The notes: generated by a model not told the origin, from the letters alone. A stretch of 64,000 nucleotides of DNA from Toxoplasma gondii ME49 (GCF_000006565.2 NC_031480.1:5511170-5575169), one strand, 5' to 3'. Shown: positions 23,159-35,900, counted from the first letter of the stretch. Program-made: numbers and translations.

Positions 23159-23231
23159 GCGGGCATGGTCTAGTGGCTATGACGTCTGCCTAACACGCAG
23201 AAGATCCCGAGTTCGATCCTCGGTGCCCGTA
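23159..23231 (+). tRNA. tRNA-Val (anticodon AAC)
   Basis: A 73-nt cloverleaf. The acceptor stem GCGGGCA pairs with TGCCCGT (one G-T at the end). The D arm is closed by GTC/GAC. The anticodon stem is TCTGC/GCAGA with loop CTAACAC, anticodon AAC (read as IAC after editing). The T arm is CCGAG/CTCGG with loop TTCGATC. Discriminator base is A. No intron, and no CCA is encoded, as expected for a nuclear tRNA gene. Internal A and B boxes (TGGTCTAGTGG and GTTCGATCC) are intact, so the gene looks functional. Confidence 0.97.
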
Positions 23232-23234
23232 CTC

Positions 23235-23238
23235 TTTT
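23235..23238 (+). terminator. RNA polymerase III terminator of tRNA-Val
   Basis: A TTTT run four bases past the tRNA 3' end, the standard pol III stop signal. Confidence 0.8.
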
Positions 23239-25525
23239 CCTTTCATTTCGCTTGATCCTCTTCATTGTCTTGGCTTTTCTCATTCATCAATTCTTTGTCT
23301 TCAGCCGATCGCTTCTCGGCTACAACTGCCTTTTTGTTAGCGACATGTATGCCCTCTGTGGGCAGAAAGCCCAGTGGCCAGCAGTCTGCGTGACCACTGG
23401 CAACCCGCATTTGCTGGATAAGTAAACAGAACGCAGATGCTACGACGCATCTGCCTAAGTATTGGTCACGGAATTCATCAGGAGTTCCTTGAAAGAGGGC
23501 GCCAGCGAAATACTTGCGATACCTTCTCTAGCGACAGTAGACCAGCCTACAGTGGTAACTTGGGGGCGGTCGTCACTCAGGGAGTTACTTCAGTTGGAAA
23601 GCACAAACGCAGGCGCGTACCGAGACAGAAAGATTCCCTTTTCAGCGACACTGTCCAGTCCAACTCACAGAAGCGAGGTTCCCTCAACCTAATACACCCC
23701 GAAGTGCGGATCTGCTTTGCGGCTCAGGTAGCCTTTGAGTGACAGGAAAATCCTAAGAAGAAATCGATTCCTTCAACGCAACAGAGAACCCCTGGAAGTC
23801 TTGAGCAACACAATGGAGTTCATTTTACCAAGCTTCCACCAAGAAGCCGGATGGTGGATGGACTCTGAGGAACACGCCAGAGCCGCGACCACCACGCCTC
23901 ACTATCTCTTCCGGAGTGTACTCTCTAAGGGCTAGCCCACCCGTCTTTTTTAAATCTCAGCTTGCGTGGAAATGAAGAGCAAACTGCGCTTTCCAATCCG
24001 AGCTGCCGAATGCGAGAGGTATCGGTCCCTCCATTGTTGTTGACTCCCGCCGGAGCTAGCTAGAACGGTCAGAAGGGACATTACGTCCATACTATACCGT
24101 ATACGAAAGGTCATTAACATGGTTAAAACGAAATGGATGAAGTCTCCCGTTCATGCGCACACTCCGTTTCCCAAACATAAAACAGAATTCCACCCTCTCA
24201 GCATGCAGAGACTGAATCTTTTGCCTTCTGGAACGATGTTACTGCGAACTGGCGAACTGTGGTAAGCTATCAGTTCGTAACCTCAGAAACCCTCTCGCGT
24301 CCGACTTCAAGAACTGACACCTTGTAAAACATTCTCCTCACGCGTATTCCGTCAATCGTAGCCGAACTCAAACCAGATTTTGTGGCATCGTCTGCCTCGT
24401 ATGCAAACGTACAGTTGTATCCACAAAGAAGGAACAGGTACTGAATAAGTCGCCGCACTGGAAACTGCGCTCATAAAGTGTTACATATATTCAGTGTGGA
24501 CCCAGAAGGAATCACCAACGATATTTTAATATGGATTGGATGCCATTTGATGTTTTTGCTAGAAGAGCTCTCATTGCACAGACCACCTCTCCTAGTTCTC
24601 AGAATTGGTTTCGCATGCAGGGAATTTTCGTTCGCTGAAGGGCCGGCGTCCAACTTACCCGGTGTGTTGCTGCAGGAGATTCGTCACTTGCTTTGTATGT
24701 CAAATCGATCCTGCTCTTTCCTGTCAACTTGAAAGTTCGGCTGCAACTCTCGCCCTTGCACGGTTCGAGCATGTTTCCTTGGTTGCTTTCCGGGTCTTTC
24801 CGCCGTCGTGTGTTAGCAGCTGTGGTGGCCACGGGACGGTAGTTCTTGATTGCGTTTCTAAGACGGCACTCTTTAGCTAGCTTTTTTTATTTTTCCAGCT
24901 GCTCTTGGCATCCGTCAGACACGGGCTCGTTAGTGTCGCCGTCATTTGCAGTTCCACTCCAACTGTCAGCGTCGGGCGGCTCTATATGTCAATTTTCATG
25001 GGAGAGACACGGAAGCGCTTGCTCGCGGACTCTGGAACTGTAAAGTTTTCGCTTTAAGACTACACAAACGCCACACAAAGCCCGCCGTTCGTTGACGAGT
25101 TCTTGTCTCATGGTCATTTCTCTCGGTGAGGCTCAACAGTCCGGGTCACCTCCGCGATGCAGAGCTGTCTGTACACCTGGAATCTGGATCGGTCGTACGA
25201 AAGAGGCTGGCGCTACTCACTCTGCGTGGCGCAAAACAGTGGTACTGCGGACCAAATTTGGACGCTTCGCTTCTGAGATTTTCGTCTTGGCCGCGGAAGA
25301 AGGCCCAAATCCTTTCACGCGGGGGGCCTAATGTAAATGCGGTCCCGTCAATTTTTCCGGTCCGTTCGTCCGGTGTTTCCCCTCAGGAGGCAAACCCGTT
25401 GCTGACGCGGCACTCGTGCGGCTTCCGTGTAGATTTTTGCCTTCCTTCCAGGCCTGATTTCAGCCTTTCTCCGGTCCTCAATCTTATCTCTGCTTCCCCC
25501 AGCCAGCTCCCCTCTCTTCCCGAGA
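23239..25525. other. Gene-poor intergenic region before the GOS28-like gene
   Basis: No supported gene on either strand. Open frames are about 100 residues or shorter until the 5' flank of the SNARE gene. The stretch from about 23.9 to 24.9 kb looks more AT-rich than the gene-bearing DNA around it. A near-match to the dispersed palindrome (TGTCTGTACACC) lies at about 25167-25178. The last few hundred bases are probably promoter and 5' UTR of the next gene. Confidence 0.5.
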
Positions 25526-26548
25526 ATGGCCTCGCGGCCTGTCTTCCCGGCAGCGCGGGAAGAAGGCGCGTCACGGGACCCCGGTCTGGTGTCATGCCGA
25601 GAGGTACCGTCCCGGCGCAGTTTGCCTCTGTCGTCTCCGATGGAGTCGAATGGCGCAGTTCTTGCGGTTGCCTCTCCCACGTCGGAAAGTTCGTTTCCTT
25701 CCTCTTGTCCCTCCCTGAGAAAAGCTACGCCTCCTCGGCTTCCCTTGTCTCAAGCTCCGCTGCACCTTCCCAGTCCGTCGGCGTCGTCTTCAGGCTTGTC
25801 GACGAGGGCTACGTTCCGTCAGCTTCTCGCGCAAGTGGAGCAGCAGCTGGGGTCTTTGACGGAGTTGAGCTGCAGCGTCCGCGCGCATGGATTCGGGACT
25901 TCTTCCTCCTTGTCTCTGGAGGAGACGCGAGAGACCTTCGACACGCTTCGAAGTGACACCCTTTCCTCCCTCGAGCGGGCGAACCGTCTCCTCCACCAGC
26001 TTCGAATCTCCTCTGCCTCTGCTTCCGGGTCGAGTTCCGCGCCGGTCTGTTCCCCCGCCCAACTCCGGCATTTTTCCGACCTTCTCCTCTCTCTGAAAGC
26101 CGAGTGCGCGTCGGCTTGTGAGACGATTGCTCTGGCCCTTGACCGCGCGGCGCTGCTGCATGCAACCAGCGCCGAAACGCGCAGCGACTTTTCCGACGGG
26201 GATCGAGGCGAAGATAAAGACGACGAAGCCGCCGCAGCTGTGTTCTACGCGAGAGAGGCAGGGAGCTTGCGAGAGAGCAGCCGGATGCTTTCGTCGATCC
26301 TGCAGGCGGGGTCGAGTGCCCTCTACGCGTTGCGGACGCAGAAGGCAGTGGCGGGGAAAATGAAGGAGAAAGTTCACGTAATGGCCACGGGAGACGCGGG
26401 TGCGGTCTCCGGTCTCCTCGGTCAGATCGAGCGACAGGGAAGAAAACAAAGACTCATTCTCGCTCTCGTCATTGCTGCATGCGTCTGTCTTTCCCTCCTC
26501 TGGGTTATGAGAGGCCATGCGTCGGCTGTCGATCCAGGTCCAGGGTGA
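25526..26548 (+). CDS. GOS28/Gos1-like Golgi Qb-SNARE
   Basis: 340 residues, single exon, tail-anchored. The N-terminal ~110 residues are Ser/Pro-rich and disordered. Helical segments follow (LLAQVEQQLGSLTELS, FDTLRSDTLSSLERANRLLH). The Qb-SNARE helix spans roughly residues 240-300: RESSRMLSSILQAGSSALYA, then ALRTQKAVAGKMKEKVHVM. A short linker LLGQIERQGRKQR leads into the C-terminal anchor at about 309-328 (LILALVIAACVCLSLLWVM). This layout and the IERQGRKQRLIL junction match GOS28 (family pattern INLRKRRDSLIL). GOS28 acts in ER-Golgi and intra-Golgi fusion. The protein is longer than typical GOS28 (about 230-250) because of the N-terminal extension. A second in-frame ATG at 25640 would remove 38 residues. 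Membrin (the other Golgi Qb-SNARE) is less likely given the spacing. Confidence 0.75.
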   Translation: MASRPVFPAAREEGASRDPGLVSCREVPSRRSLPLSSPMESNGAVLAVASPTSESSFPSSCPSLRKATPPRLPLSQAPLHLPSPSASSSGLSTRATFRQLLAQVEQQLGSLTELSCSVRAHGFGTSSSLSLEETRETFDTLRSDTLSSLERANRLLHQLRISSASASGSSSAPVCSPAQLRHFSDLLLSLKAECASACETIALALDRAALLHATSAETRSDFSDGDRGEDKDDEAAAAVFYAREAGSLRESSRMLSSILQAGSSALYALRTQKAVAGKMKEKVHVMATGDAGAVSGLLGQIERQGRKQRLILALVIAACVCLSLLWVMRGHASAVDPGPG

Positions 26549-26584
26549 CAAGGCGAGAGTGAGTCTGCAAAGTGAGTTCGTGGA

Positions 26585-26622
26585 AGAGCGTTTCGTTCGT
26601 GGCAGAGCGTTTCGTTCGTGGG
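26585..26622. repeat. Two-copy direct repeat, about 20-bp unit
   Basis: AGAGCGTTTCGTTCGTGG occurs twice in tandem, 20 bp apart, just after the SNARE stop codon. Confidence 0.85.
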
Positions 26623-27563
26623 GTGCAGTCTCAGTGAGGTGGATGCAGCGCGCGGAAACGCGAGGGACCTCTCTTTTGAAGAGCTTGTCTGTGTGAGTAA
26701 GCATTTGTCTCTCCTCTCTGAAGCTCGATGGGACGTTTCATGAGTGGAAGGTGCACAAAACGCGGGATGCCTCTGCATCTGCTCGCCGTTCAACGCGCAC
26801 AACCCTCTGCTGTTGCTGAAAAGTCACTCCTCTAGGTCGTCGTGCCTTGACCGGAACACAGACCTGACGTAGCTCTTTCTTCTTTTGTGCTGCTTGCTCA
26901 CCTAAACGCACTCCACGAGGCAGCCAGAAAGATCTCACATGCAGAAGACACAGACAAAAAAGAACTTGTCTCTGAGAACACGGAGGAAAGAAAGTCAGAG
27001 GTGTGGGGGAGCGGCAACAACAGGCCGAGGGACAACACCCGGATCCAGGAAAGTCAAGTCAAAGAATCGTGTAGAGTGTAACAGTCTGGAAAGAACTGTG
27101 CCTCGGAGAAAGGTCTCTCTTTTTCCTGAGCTCTTCCAAACACTGATTCAATATTTCACACAGATGTGTCATTTTCTACTGTAGCTGAAGGTGGAAGAGA
27201 AAACTTCACTCTTGAAACCTAATGTCTCCTCAGGGGGAGTCACACTCTCAACGTTAGATCGAACACGATATTGTATGCAATGAAACTTTCTCTTGTGAAT
27301 CTAAAAAGCGAGAACCCCGAGTTCTTTAAATTCCACATCCTCCATTGAAGCCCCCGTGTTACTGAGTGATCTCGGTCTTCAAAAGCGTTTGAGGAAATGT
27401 AAAAGAGCAGCGAGGACATGTCCTTGGTCAAGCGAGGAGGTGCACTACAGTGCACACACCCACACCGGTGAATCAATTGTACATGCTCGCATGTCTGTAT
27501 ATACCGTGGTGACGTAAACACTTCAGCAAATATAATACGCACTGGGGTGGCGAATTACACCAC

Positions 27564-27568
<5 letters not shown>

Positions 27569-27596
<28 letters not shown>

Positions 27597-27638
27597 CAAA
27601 TATTAATAGACATTCCATTATATATATATATATATATG
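27569..27638. repeat. (TA)n microsatellites, intergenic
   Basis: Two TA tracts separated by about 20 bp of AT-rich sequence. Confidence 0.9.
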
Positions 27639-28273
27639 TACATGTATATTTGTGTGTGGGAAAAGATTGATGAGAGACACCAAGCGAAGTAAGAGAATCG
27701 CCTGGGGATCACAGAAGAACGTGGTGGCAAGCGCAATGGTTCATAAGATGTAGGAATGAAGACCCGTGTCTCTGCTCTTCAGTCAGCTCTTTTTCCCGAC
27801 GGTGAACTTCGAGTTGTCCTGGGCTATTTCGCGTTCGGAACGCATTTCTTTTTCACGCACTTCAAACGGACGGCTTTCTGTAACTGTCTGTTCAGTTCTT
27901 TGTAAATCATGTCCCTGCGTTACTACGCGCGTCTGCCTCCTTCGGCCGTACGATGGAAGTCGTGTGTGAAACGGAACTCGAAGGTCTCTCTCTCTGGCTG
28001 CGGAAACTGTCGGTATTTTTCTCGGCATTCAGTGGAAAGACTGGAAGAGATTGTGGGTGCAGAAAGCCGTTCTGCTGCGACAGTTTCCGTCTCCAAACGG
28101 GTGACCAGAAATCTCCTCTTCTCGCACGCTTCGTCGCTGAAATACGTGATCGAGAGTACAGACACACCATCGCGTCCCAGAAACAGGCGAAAGACGAGTT
28201 TTTCTGGGTGTGAAAACTCCCTAATTTCGTGCTAGAGAATGCACGTAAGGCAGCTCTTCCTCGCAGAAATCAG

Positions 28274-28277
28274 AAAA
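28274..28277 (-). terminator. RNA polymerase III terminator of tRNA-Thr
   Basis: A TTTT run on the minus strand about 16 bases past the tRNA 3' end. Confidence 0.7.
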
Positions 28278-28292
28278 GCCGTAAACGGAGAC

Positions 28293-28365
28293 AGCCACCT
28301 GTGGGAATCGAACCCACGACCTTTTGATTACGAATCAAATGCACTACCAACTATGCTAAGGTGGC
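28293..28365 (-). tRNA. tRNA-Thr (anticodon CGT)
   Basis: A 73-nt cloverleaf on the minus strand. Acceptor stem GCCACCT/AGGTGGC is fully paired. The D arm is TAGCATAGTTGGTAGTGC. The anticodon stem is TTTGA/TCAAA with loop TTCGTAA, anticodon CGT (reads ACG, Thr). The T arm is GTGGG/CCCAC with loop TTCGATT. No intron and no encoded CCA. Promoter boxes A and B are intact. Confidence 0.96.
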
Positions 28366-29942
28366 GACAATCACCGGGAAGAATTCTCTTCCGTTTCCTT
28401 AAGCAAACGCCTTCCTCTCTGAGGAGTCCAGGTTCTTGCACAAGATGACGGCCACAGCTGTTGCATTAGAGTACGGATGAGTGATTCTCACTGAAAAACG
28501 TCTGTCTGTGGGACTTGTCTCCGCCGATCGACGCGGAGTCTCGTTTCGGACTGTGAGGAGTCCCTGCCATTGTGTTCCCTGCGACGGCGCCTGGCGTCCT
28601 TCTTCATTCACGACCTCGAGACAGAAGTCGCAAAAGTGACTTTAAGAAAACGAAGGGATGGAATAAGGGGAATCGAAAGCTACGCGTCGTTGTCTGTTGA
28701 GCTGAGAGACACGCCGCTGTTGTGTATCCCGCGGAAAGACATCGACAAACGTCGTCTTTAGGCCCCAGTTGCTTGAAGAGTCCAGAAAACACCGGAAAAG
28801 CGCGATCTGGATTTCACGGAGGAGAATCTCCGAAGAAAACACAGAAGCGCGACTTTTCTCCGTGTTCGGTGCGCCGTGCGTTGGAGCCGCGGCGCTCGCG
28901 CCTCCCCTCTCCCCCCAGGAAACAAGTCCAGTTGCCTCTTCTCGGTTCGCTCTCCAAACGAAACAGGAAAAGGCGGAACTTCCTTTCTGCGCATTTCTGA
29001 CTGCTGTGATCCCTCCACTCACGTCCTAACGCGAGAAAGTCTAACTTTGAGCCAGGATTTCGGTCGCCAGCTGTGTGTGTTCGCGACTCAGCTCACATGG
29101 AGGTTCGAAGAGAGTGATGGACGGCGAGAAATACTTGAAGTTCAAACAGAGCACCTGAACCTCCACGCTTTGAGTCAGATCCGAAGGATCACTCGCGCGC
29201 ATGCAGTCCACGCAGTCCTTGCATGCAGCGACAGAAGAGAGAAGAAAGGACGCACACACGGCGAGACTCCGGCAGGCACTTTTGCAGAGAACTCTACTCA
29301 CGTTTGTTCATCTGACAGTCCTCCGCCCAACCATGGCGAGGACGAAAGAGATTTCCTCTTTCTCTCGAATGCCGCGTGGACATGCACACGCAGAGCTGCG
29401 AGCTGGCGAGCCAGCGTGGTTGGCCTCGTGTTCTTTTCTCCGTTTCTCTCTCCGTCTTCTCTTCTTTCCAGAAAGTAGAAGAGACCTTTCTTCTGCGTTT
29501 CCTGCGCACCGGCTCGGTGCAACTCGTTTTAGTAAAGAGCGCCATCTCAGGTCCTGTCGTTCCTCTGAATGCCCTGCTCTCTCTCCTCGTGTCTTGCTTT
29601 TTTGACGGTGAGAGTAACGCTCGAAAGTCTCTTCCAGACAAAGCGTTCGTCTCGTTTGTTCTGAGTGAACTTTCCTCGGCGACTTCACAACCTCCTTCAG
29701 CTCCGGCTGCTTGTAAACAAACCTAGCTGTCTCGTCTACTTTTCGTCAAGACCGTCCAGTCTCCACTTCTCTCAGTCGCCTCGTTCTCTCTTCTCTGTCT
29801 CTCCTCTATCTCCTGCTTTCCCCTTTCCTCCCAACTCGCTGTTGTCTCTTTCTTCTCGTCTTTCTTGTTCTTCCCTAGCGTGTCTGTGTTCCTTGTTCCT
29901 TCCTTTGTCTTTTCTCTGGCTTTTACCGCTTCTCTCTCGGCC
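28366..29942. other. Intergenic region upstream of COG5
   Basis: No gene is firmly supported. A minus-strand frame at 29041-29301 ends in a coding-looking segment (see findings), but no in-phase partner exon was found. The stretch from about 29720 to 29940 is pyrimidine-rich and is likely COG5 promoter or 5' UTR. Confidence 0.45.
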
Positions 29943-32900
29943 ATGGAGGAGAGCAGGAGACGCCGCAGCTCTGCAGGCGAGAGAGCAGAGCCGTCTCTCG
30001 ACGACTCGGGAGATGTGGAGATCGGTGAGTGATTCTCTGTGCTGCATAAGTGAATTTTCTCTCTTCGGATTTCTCCAGACCCTCTCGGAATTTTCTTTCC
30101 TCTCTGCACTTACATCCTCCTCTCTCTCGCTTGCTACACACCTCCATCAACGCCGGCGCCTCTCCGTCCTCAAATCACACCGATACATGCATTTGTTCAT
30201 GACTGTATCTGTCAAGATGTATCTACTGGTGTGTGTGTTTATGCATATACTTGTATCTGTAGCCATGCGTCTGTGTATCTTTATGTATCTGTATATATGT
30301 GCATGTAAATTTATCTTTATGCATATGCGCTTATGTGTATCAATATGCATTTGTGAATATGCATATATATATATATGTATATATGTATATATATATATGC
30401 ATGCATGTTTTTTTACGTATTCGTATGTATATATGTATTTCTATGTGTATATCTCTGTGCATGCATCTTCATGTGTGCGTGTGAATCCCTGTTTATCTAT
30501 CTCTACGTGATGTGCCTGTATCTCTCGATCTCTCTCTATCTCTCTCTTTGTACATATTTTCATGTGCGTATCTGTGTCGGATATATGCATTTATCTACAA
30601 GTATACGTCTGTTGACACTAATCGGATGTGACGGTGTATGTGCGACGACGGAGACATCCGTCGCGTCCGTCTTCTCTCCTGTTTCCAGGCGACCTTCTCC
30701 ATTGTCTCGACTCCGCGACAGTCGACTTGGTGCACCACAGTTTGCCGAGTGAAGTTCTTTCCAGGTCGCATCTGCCATCTCAGAAAGAGACAGTTCCTTT
30801 CCAGAGCACCAAACATGCGCGAGCTCTTGCGTCGCCCGCGCTCAAGTCCGACGCGCTGAACGTTGCAGTGTACGTACACCGCGTGGTCGGCCGCGGCGAC
30901 GAGGCAAGCAGCGCGCATGCAGCCGCGGCTGTGAAGGCGCTGGACGGCGCACTTGAGAGACTAGACGAGGAGATGAAGAAGGCGGCGATGTTCTCTCAAG
31001 GCGAGAGACTGGGATATGAAAACGACACAGAAATCAAACACAGGCGGAGACACTCCTCCTTCTTCGAGGGAGACGCGGGGAGACGGTCGGGGGAAAATGA
31101 GGATGTTCGGCGACATGCACATGGAGGCGTACCTGCCTTGCCTGCGCTCCTGCGGCTTCTTGGAAGCGATGGCGAGAAGGGGGAGGGAAGAAGATTGAGA
31201 GGAGAAGAACTGAGAGAGAAGGAAGAGCAGGTCTTGCTTGCGCTACTGCACGATTCGGATGAGGAAAAGGAAGAGGAAAGGGGAGAGAAGCGACAACTCG
31301 AGGGAGACTGTGGACTTGTCGCAGACGCACTGGATGGCACAAGCTTCATTGAACAGGTCAAAGAAGAAATCCAGGATATCTGTCGAGAAAGCAAACAACT
31401 GCACACCGAGGCCGACCGCATGTACCAAAGTGTCGAAGAAGAAATCCTTGTCGCCTCGCGGTGAGTCTCTTTACGCTTTCCTCGATAACGCACACCGCTT
31501 TTCGCCTTCTGATCGTAGCCAACGGTTTCCTTCTCTTCGTGTTTCTTTTTTTTTCGATTCTTGCTTCATGTCCAGTTCGCCTGCTTGCGTCTCGTTCTAA
31601 GTTTTCGTTCCCTTCTCGCTCCTTCTTCTTACTCCTTTTTCCTTCTCCTTCCTTACTCGTTTTCGCCTTCATCGAATTTTTCTTATTCTCGTTTCCTCTC
31701 TCTTTCCTTCATTTCCTCGTCGTCCTGCAGACTGCTGCTCCTCCAGGAGGTCGTGCGTGAGTGCCTGCACTTTGTCTCCACATTCAAGCGTCTTCTCAAA
31801 GAAGAGAGTCCGTCAGCAAAAGCCGCTCTCGTCAAAAAAGTAAGTTGTCTTTGATGTAGTGTTTCGGATGTCTCCTCTTCCGGCTGCTTGCCTTCTTTCT
31901 CCAGTCTGCTCTTGTACAGGTTTATCTCCTCCATTCTTCTCTCCCCTCTCCTCTTCTTCTCTCCATCTCTTCTTCTCCTCTCTTCTTCTCTCCCTTTCTT
32001 GCTGTCTGTGTCGGTTTGGAGCAATTGCGTTTCGACTTTTTCGTTGAACGGGGACGAACGCTTGCGCAGCTGATCTTCCGAAGTCCTAGTTGGCGTCTTT
32101 GTTGTCGGGTGTACCTCCACTGCGTCAGCTCCTCGCTCTTCTTCGCGAGCCCCATCGCCTGTCTGCGAGCTGTTCGGCGGCTGTATGTACACCTGGCGAC
32201 GAACGCGGCATACAAACCGGCGCTCCATCTGCGGGAGAGACCGAGAAGGTCGTTGCTCTCGGCGATCTCCAAAGTCTCTCGCACTGTGTCTCTCTTGTCC
32301 AGAGAGAAGCTGCTCATCTCCGCAATGCTGCCCGACAGCAACTCCTTCAGGCGGTCGAACAAGGCGTGAGTTCTCGAAATCTTTTTCCAGAATGCTCAAG
32401 TTCCCTGCATTCCTCTCTTCCCACGTACCTTCAACTCTCTGTCTTCATGCTGATCTCCCTGCATCTTTTGTCCTCTGTGTATACTTACACACGTTGCAAT
32501 AAGCATACGCATATACGCATACATATATATATATATATATACATGTACAAATATGTCTTTGGTAGAGGCAGATGAATCTGTTCGTGTCTGATATGTTGAA
32601 GAGCTGTTCCTTTGGGAGTTTCGTCGTTTTCTTCGGTTTCTGCAGTCGTCTCTGTCCCTCGCGTCTGCGCTGGACGTATTCTTCCTTCTGGACCAGCTGT
32701 GGGAGCAAGTCGAGGCCGTTCTGCGGACCCTCGTCGCGGGTGTATGTACACCAGTCGCCACACAGACTCTGCAGAACGAAGCGAGCAGAGGCGCCGTCTC
32801 TGCATGCACCCGAGTGGGGAAAGGCAGCCTCCCGGCTCTTCTCTGTCGCAGCGACTTCGAATCAAATCTAGCTGCGGAGACAGAGAGTTTCTTCTCTCGC

Positions 32901-35900
32901 CTGGAGGAAGGCCTCAAACGCGCCTCGCTTGTCGACCAGGTGTGAACGAGAAACGACATTCGTAACTTCGTCGCAGAAAGTCTTCTTCGAACCACAGCTG
33001 CTCTGAACAGCAAGAGACAGGAAAGAGAAGGCGGAGACGGGCGTGAGGCGGAAGAGGAGACCAAGGCAGGCCACAAAAGAAGAGAAGGGAGAGAGTAGAG
33101 AGGGGAGAAGAATGAATATTGTTGAGGAAGGAGAATTGTGTTTTTTCAGTATCTTCCGTTTGTTCTGTCATTTTTCACCTTTTTCGTTTTTTTCGTTCAC
33201 AGGTTCTTGCTGTCGGAGAGGACCCTGTGACGCGGCAGCCGTACACCGCGTTTCTCGTCGCGAGTGGATTTGCTTCGACTTTGAGCGACGAAGTCTGGCG
33301 CGCGTCCTCTGTTCATTTTTCTGCTGTTCTTCGTCAAGTCGGAGCCTTCGGACCTCTGCCCCCGTCTCTCCTGGCTGCACTCGCCTCCGCAGTTTCGCAG
33401 AGGACGCAGCGGAGACGGCGCGGCCCTGCGCGCGCTTCGGAGGAGCGCCAAGGGTCGACCGAAGAAGGGGAAGAAAACAGAGAACGCAGAGACACCGGAG
33501 ACAACGAAGAAGAAAAGGAAGAAGAGGAAAAGCGAGAAGAAAGAGAGGCCGAACTCAGTCGGTTTGCCGCCTCTCTGGCGCCTCCACAACGCGCACTCGT
33601 GGAAGCCACACCTCTCCTTTCTTTTCTTCTTCTCGCTTTCCTGCGGCGATGCGAAGAGATCTCGAGAGCTGGCGTCCTCTCCAAAGCTCCGAGTCAGTCC
33701 GCTCGACAGAGTAGCCTGTGGACTCCAAAAGCGACAAAGACGTTTGGGTTTTCAGTGCACAAAAGGACTTTCCACCATTTTTCAAAAGAAAGCGTCTCTC
33801 GACCTGCCTCAGATGTCTTTCCACCCACACCGTCGTTTCCGTCTCTGTACCGGAGGAGAGGAAGACTGCGAGGTTGCCGTTCTTTTTCAGCTCTGCGTCT
33901 TCTTTCTACCTTTCTCCTCTTCTCGCTTCTTCTTCGTTCACCTGCGTTCCTCTTGGCTTCTCTGCTGCTTTCTTCTCCCCTTTCTGTTTGTCCGTTTCTA
34001 GTCGTCTTCGCGATGGGGAAGCGTCCAGGGCATGGCGTGCAGTTTTCTTGTTCAGCCTCTCGGAGTTCCCAAGCGTTCGCGGACTTTCTGAGAGTTTTCT
34101 GTTTCTTCATGTCCCCTCTTTGATTTCTTCCACTGTTTGCTGCAGGACGCCGTAAAATCTTTCCCCGTTCGATAGCGATTTTCAGTTTTCCTCAACCCAC
34201 AGGACGCCTGTTTTCCTGCGTTTCTTCGCATGTCTTTACCCTCCCGCAGGCGAGTCGCAGACCGGCGTCTTGCTCGGAACGATTTCCCCCCTGCGCCAGG
34301 TGTACATACACCTGCTTGCGGCGCGTCTGGACGGAGTTCTTTCCTCGCTGTTCTCGACGAAAAGTTTTTCTCAAGTGCGGCTTTTTCTGCGGCGCCTTCC
34401 GTCCGCATTTCCCCTCTCCCTGCTGCTCCCTCCCGTTGGCTCAACGGCTTCTGGGAGTTCTTCCGGCGAAGAAGAAACATGTCGAGAAGCTTTCTCGCGC
34501 CTCCTCCAGGCGGTCGACCCGGTGGTGCGCCTGCCGGCCTCGCCAGACATCGATGCGCTCGTTTCCGCCGCATTCGGAGAGCTGGAGCGAGCGAGAGTCA
34601 GCACGGACGCGGAACTCACCAGGCAGGTGAGACCGAGAAGAAAAACAGACAGAAACCACAAAGGAAAGAGACAAAAGCGAAAGAGACGGAGCGGGAGACG
34701 GCGACTGCGCTAGAGAGAGAGAGCAGGCAGAAAGAAAAGAAATTAGACGGGAAGGAGAGAGAGAAGAAGGAGAGCGACAAGAAGGAGAGAGAGGTGTAGA
34801 ATGGAGGATAGAGGTGTAGAATGGAGGAGAGAGGAAGACGAAGGAGAAGGAGAGGAGAAGAGTGAAGAACTTTAAAGAGGTTTCAGATGCGAAAGAGAAA
34901 CGAAACGTGACCCACACGAGACAAGACAACAGAGAGGCGTTCACCGCCGAGAGAAAGGGATAGTAGATTTATTTCCCAGTGGAGAATATTTCGCGAATGA
35001 AAGCGGCTTTCTGTTCTGTTTCAGGCCGCAGATGTCGTCGAAGAGACTCTCGAATCCCTCGTCCTGCTGTGTCTCTGTCAACTCCACCGAGACGTCGAAC
35101 TGGAGCCTCCCGTTCTGGTCGACGCATCCGGCAAGCAAGTGCGCATGCAGTTTGTTTCGAAGCAACTCTGCCCAAGATCTTTTCTCGCGACTTTTTGCAT
35201 GTCCTCGTAGCCCAGTCCTGTCTTCCAAAATAAATCTTCGTTTCCGCTGTCTCTGCACTCGTGTCTTTACCCACGTGGTTTCTTGGCTTTTTCTCAGGAG
35301 TGACCTATCGATCATTTCCTTCTTCTTCTCCTTTTTCTGTTCTTCATCTCCTTCTTCTTCTCCTTTTTCTGTTCTTCATTTCCTTCTTCCTCTCCTTTTT
35401 CTGTTCTTCATCTCCTTCTTCCTCTCCTTTTTCTGTTCTTCATCTCCTTCTTCTTCTCCTTTTTCTGTTCTTCATCTCCTTCTTCCTCTCCTTTTTCTGT
35501 TCTTCATCTCCTTCTTCCTTTCCTTTTTCTGTTCTTCATCTCCTTTGTTCTCTCACTGGCGCTCTCCTTGATGGTCACCATCGACTTTCCTTCTTCTTTT
35601 CGAGTCTATGCCTGTCCGTTCCAGTGTCTAGTTACGCTTCTCCCCTCTTCTTCTCCTTCCTCCAGTTCTCTCACTTGGCGTCTGTTTCCTTCGCCTCGTG
35701 TGCCTCAGCTGCTGCGCCGCCTGCCGGCGGCCTCTGCTGCTCGCGTTCGAGTGTCGAAAGTTTTTGCCCTATTCGCTGGAGTCGAGGCGGCGATGAAAAC
35801 TGTTTTGGAAGAAAATCCTCACTTCCTGCCGCTTCTCCAGGCGCCCTCAGGTAACGTTCAGGCGTAAACTGGCGCCAGAAAAACATCCAAAGCCGTCTGT

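Larger units (their letters stand above)
26549..28292. other. Intergenic region between the SNARE gene and tRNA-Thr
   Basis: Holds the SNARE 3' UTR, a short two-copy direct repeat (26585-26622) and (TA)n tracts at 27569-27596 and 27619-27638. A 108-codon frame from ATG 27909 has no recognisable features and I do not call it a gene. Confidence 0.5.

Noticed and set aside
27909..28235. Small plus-strand frame with ATG (108 codons) next to tRNA-Thr
   Set aside because: No conserved motif, and equally good open frames overlap it on both strands.
35261..35854. Phe/Leu/Ser-rich hydrophobic frames across the 32-bp minisatellite, as a membrane protein
   Set aside because: They come from translating a pyrimidine repeat within a COG5 intron.
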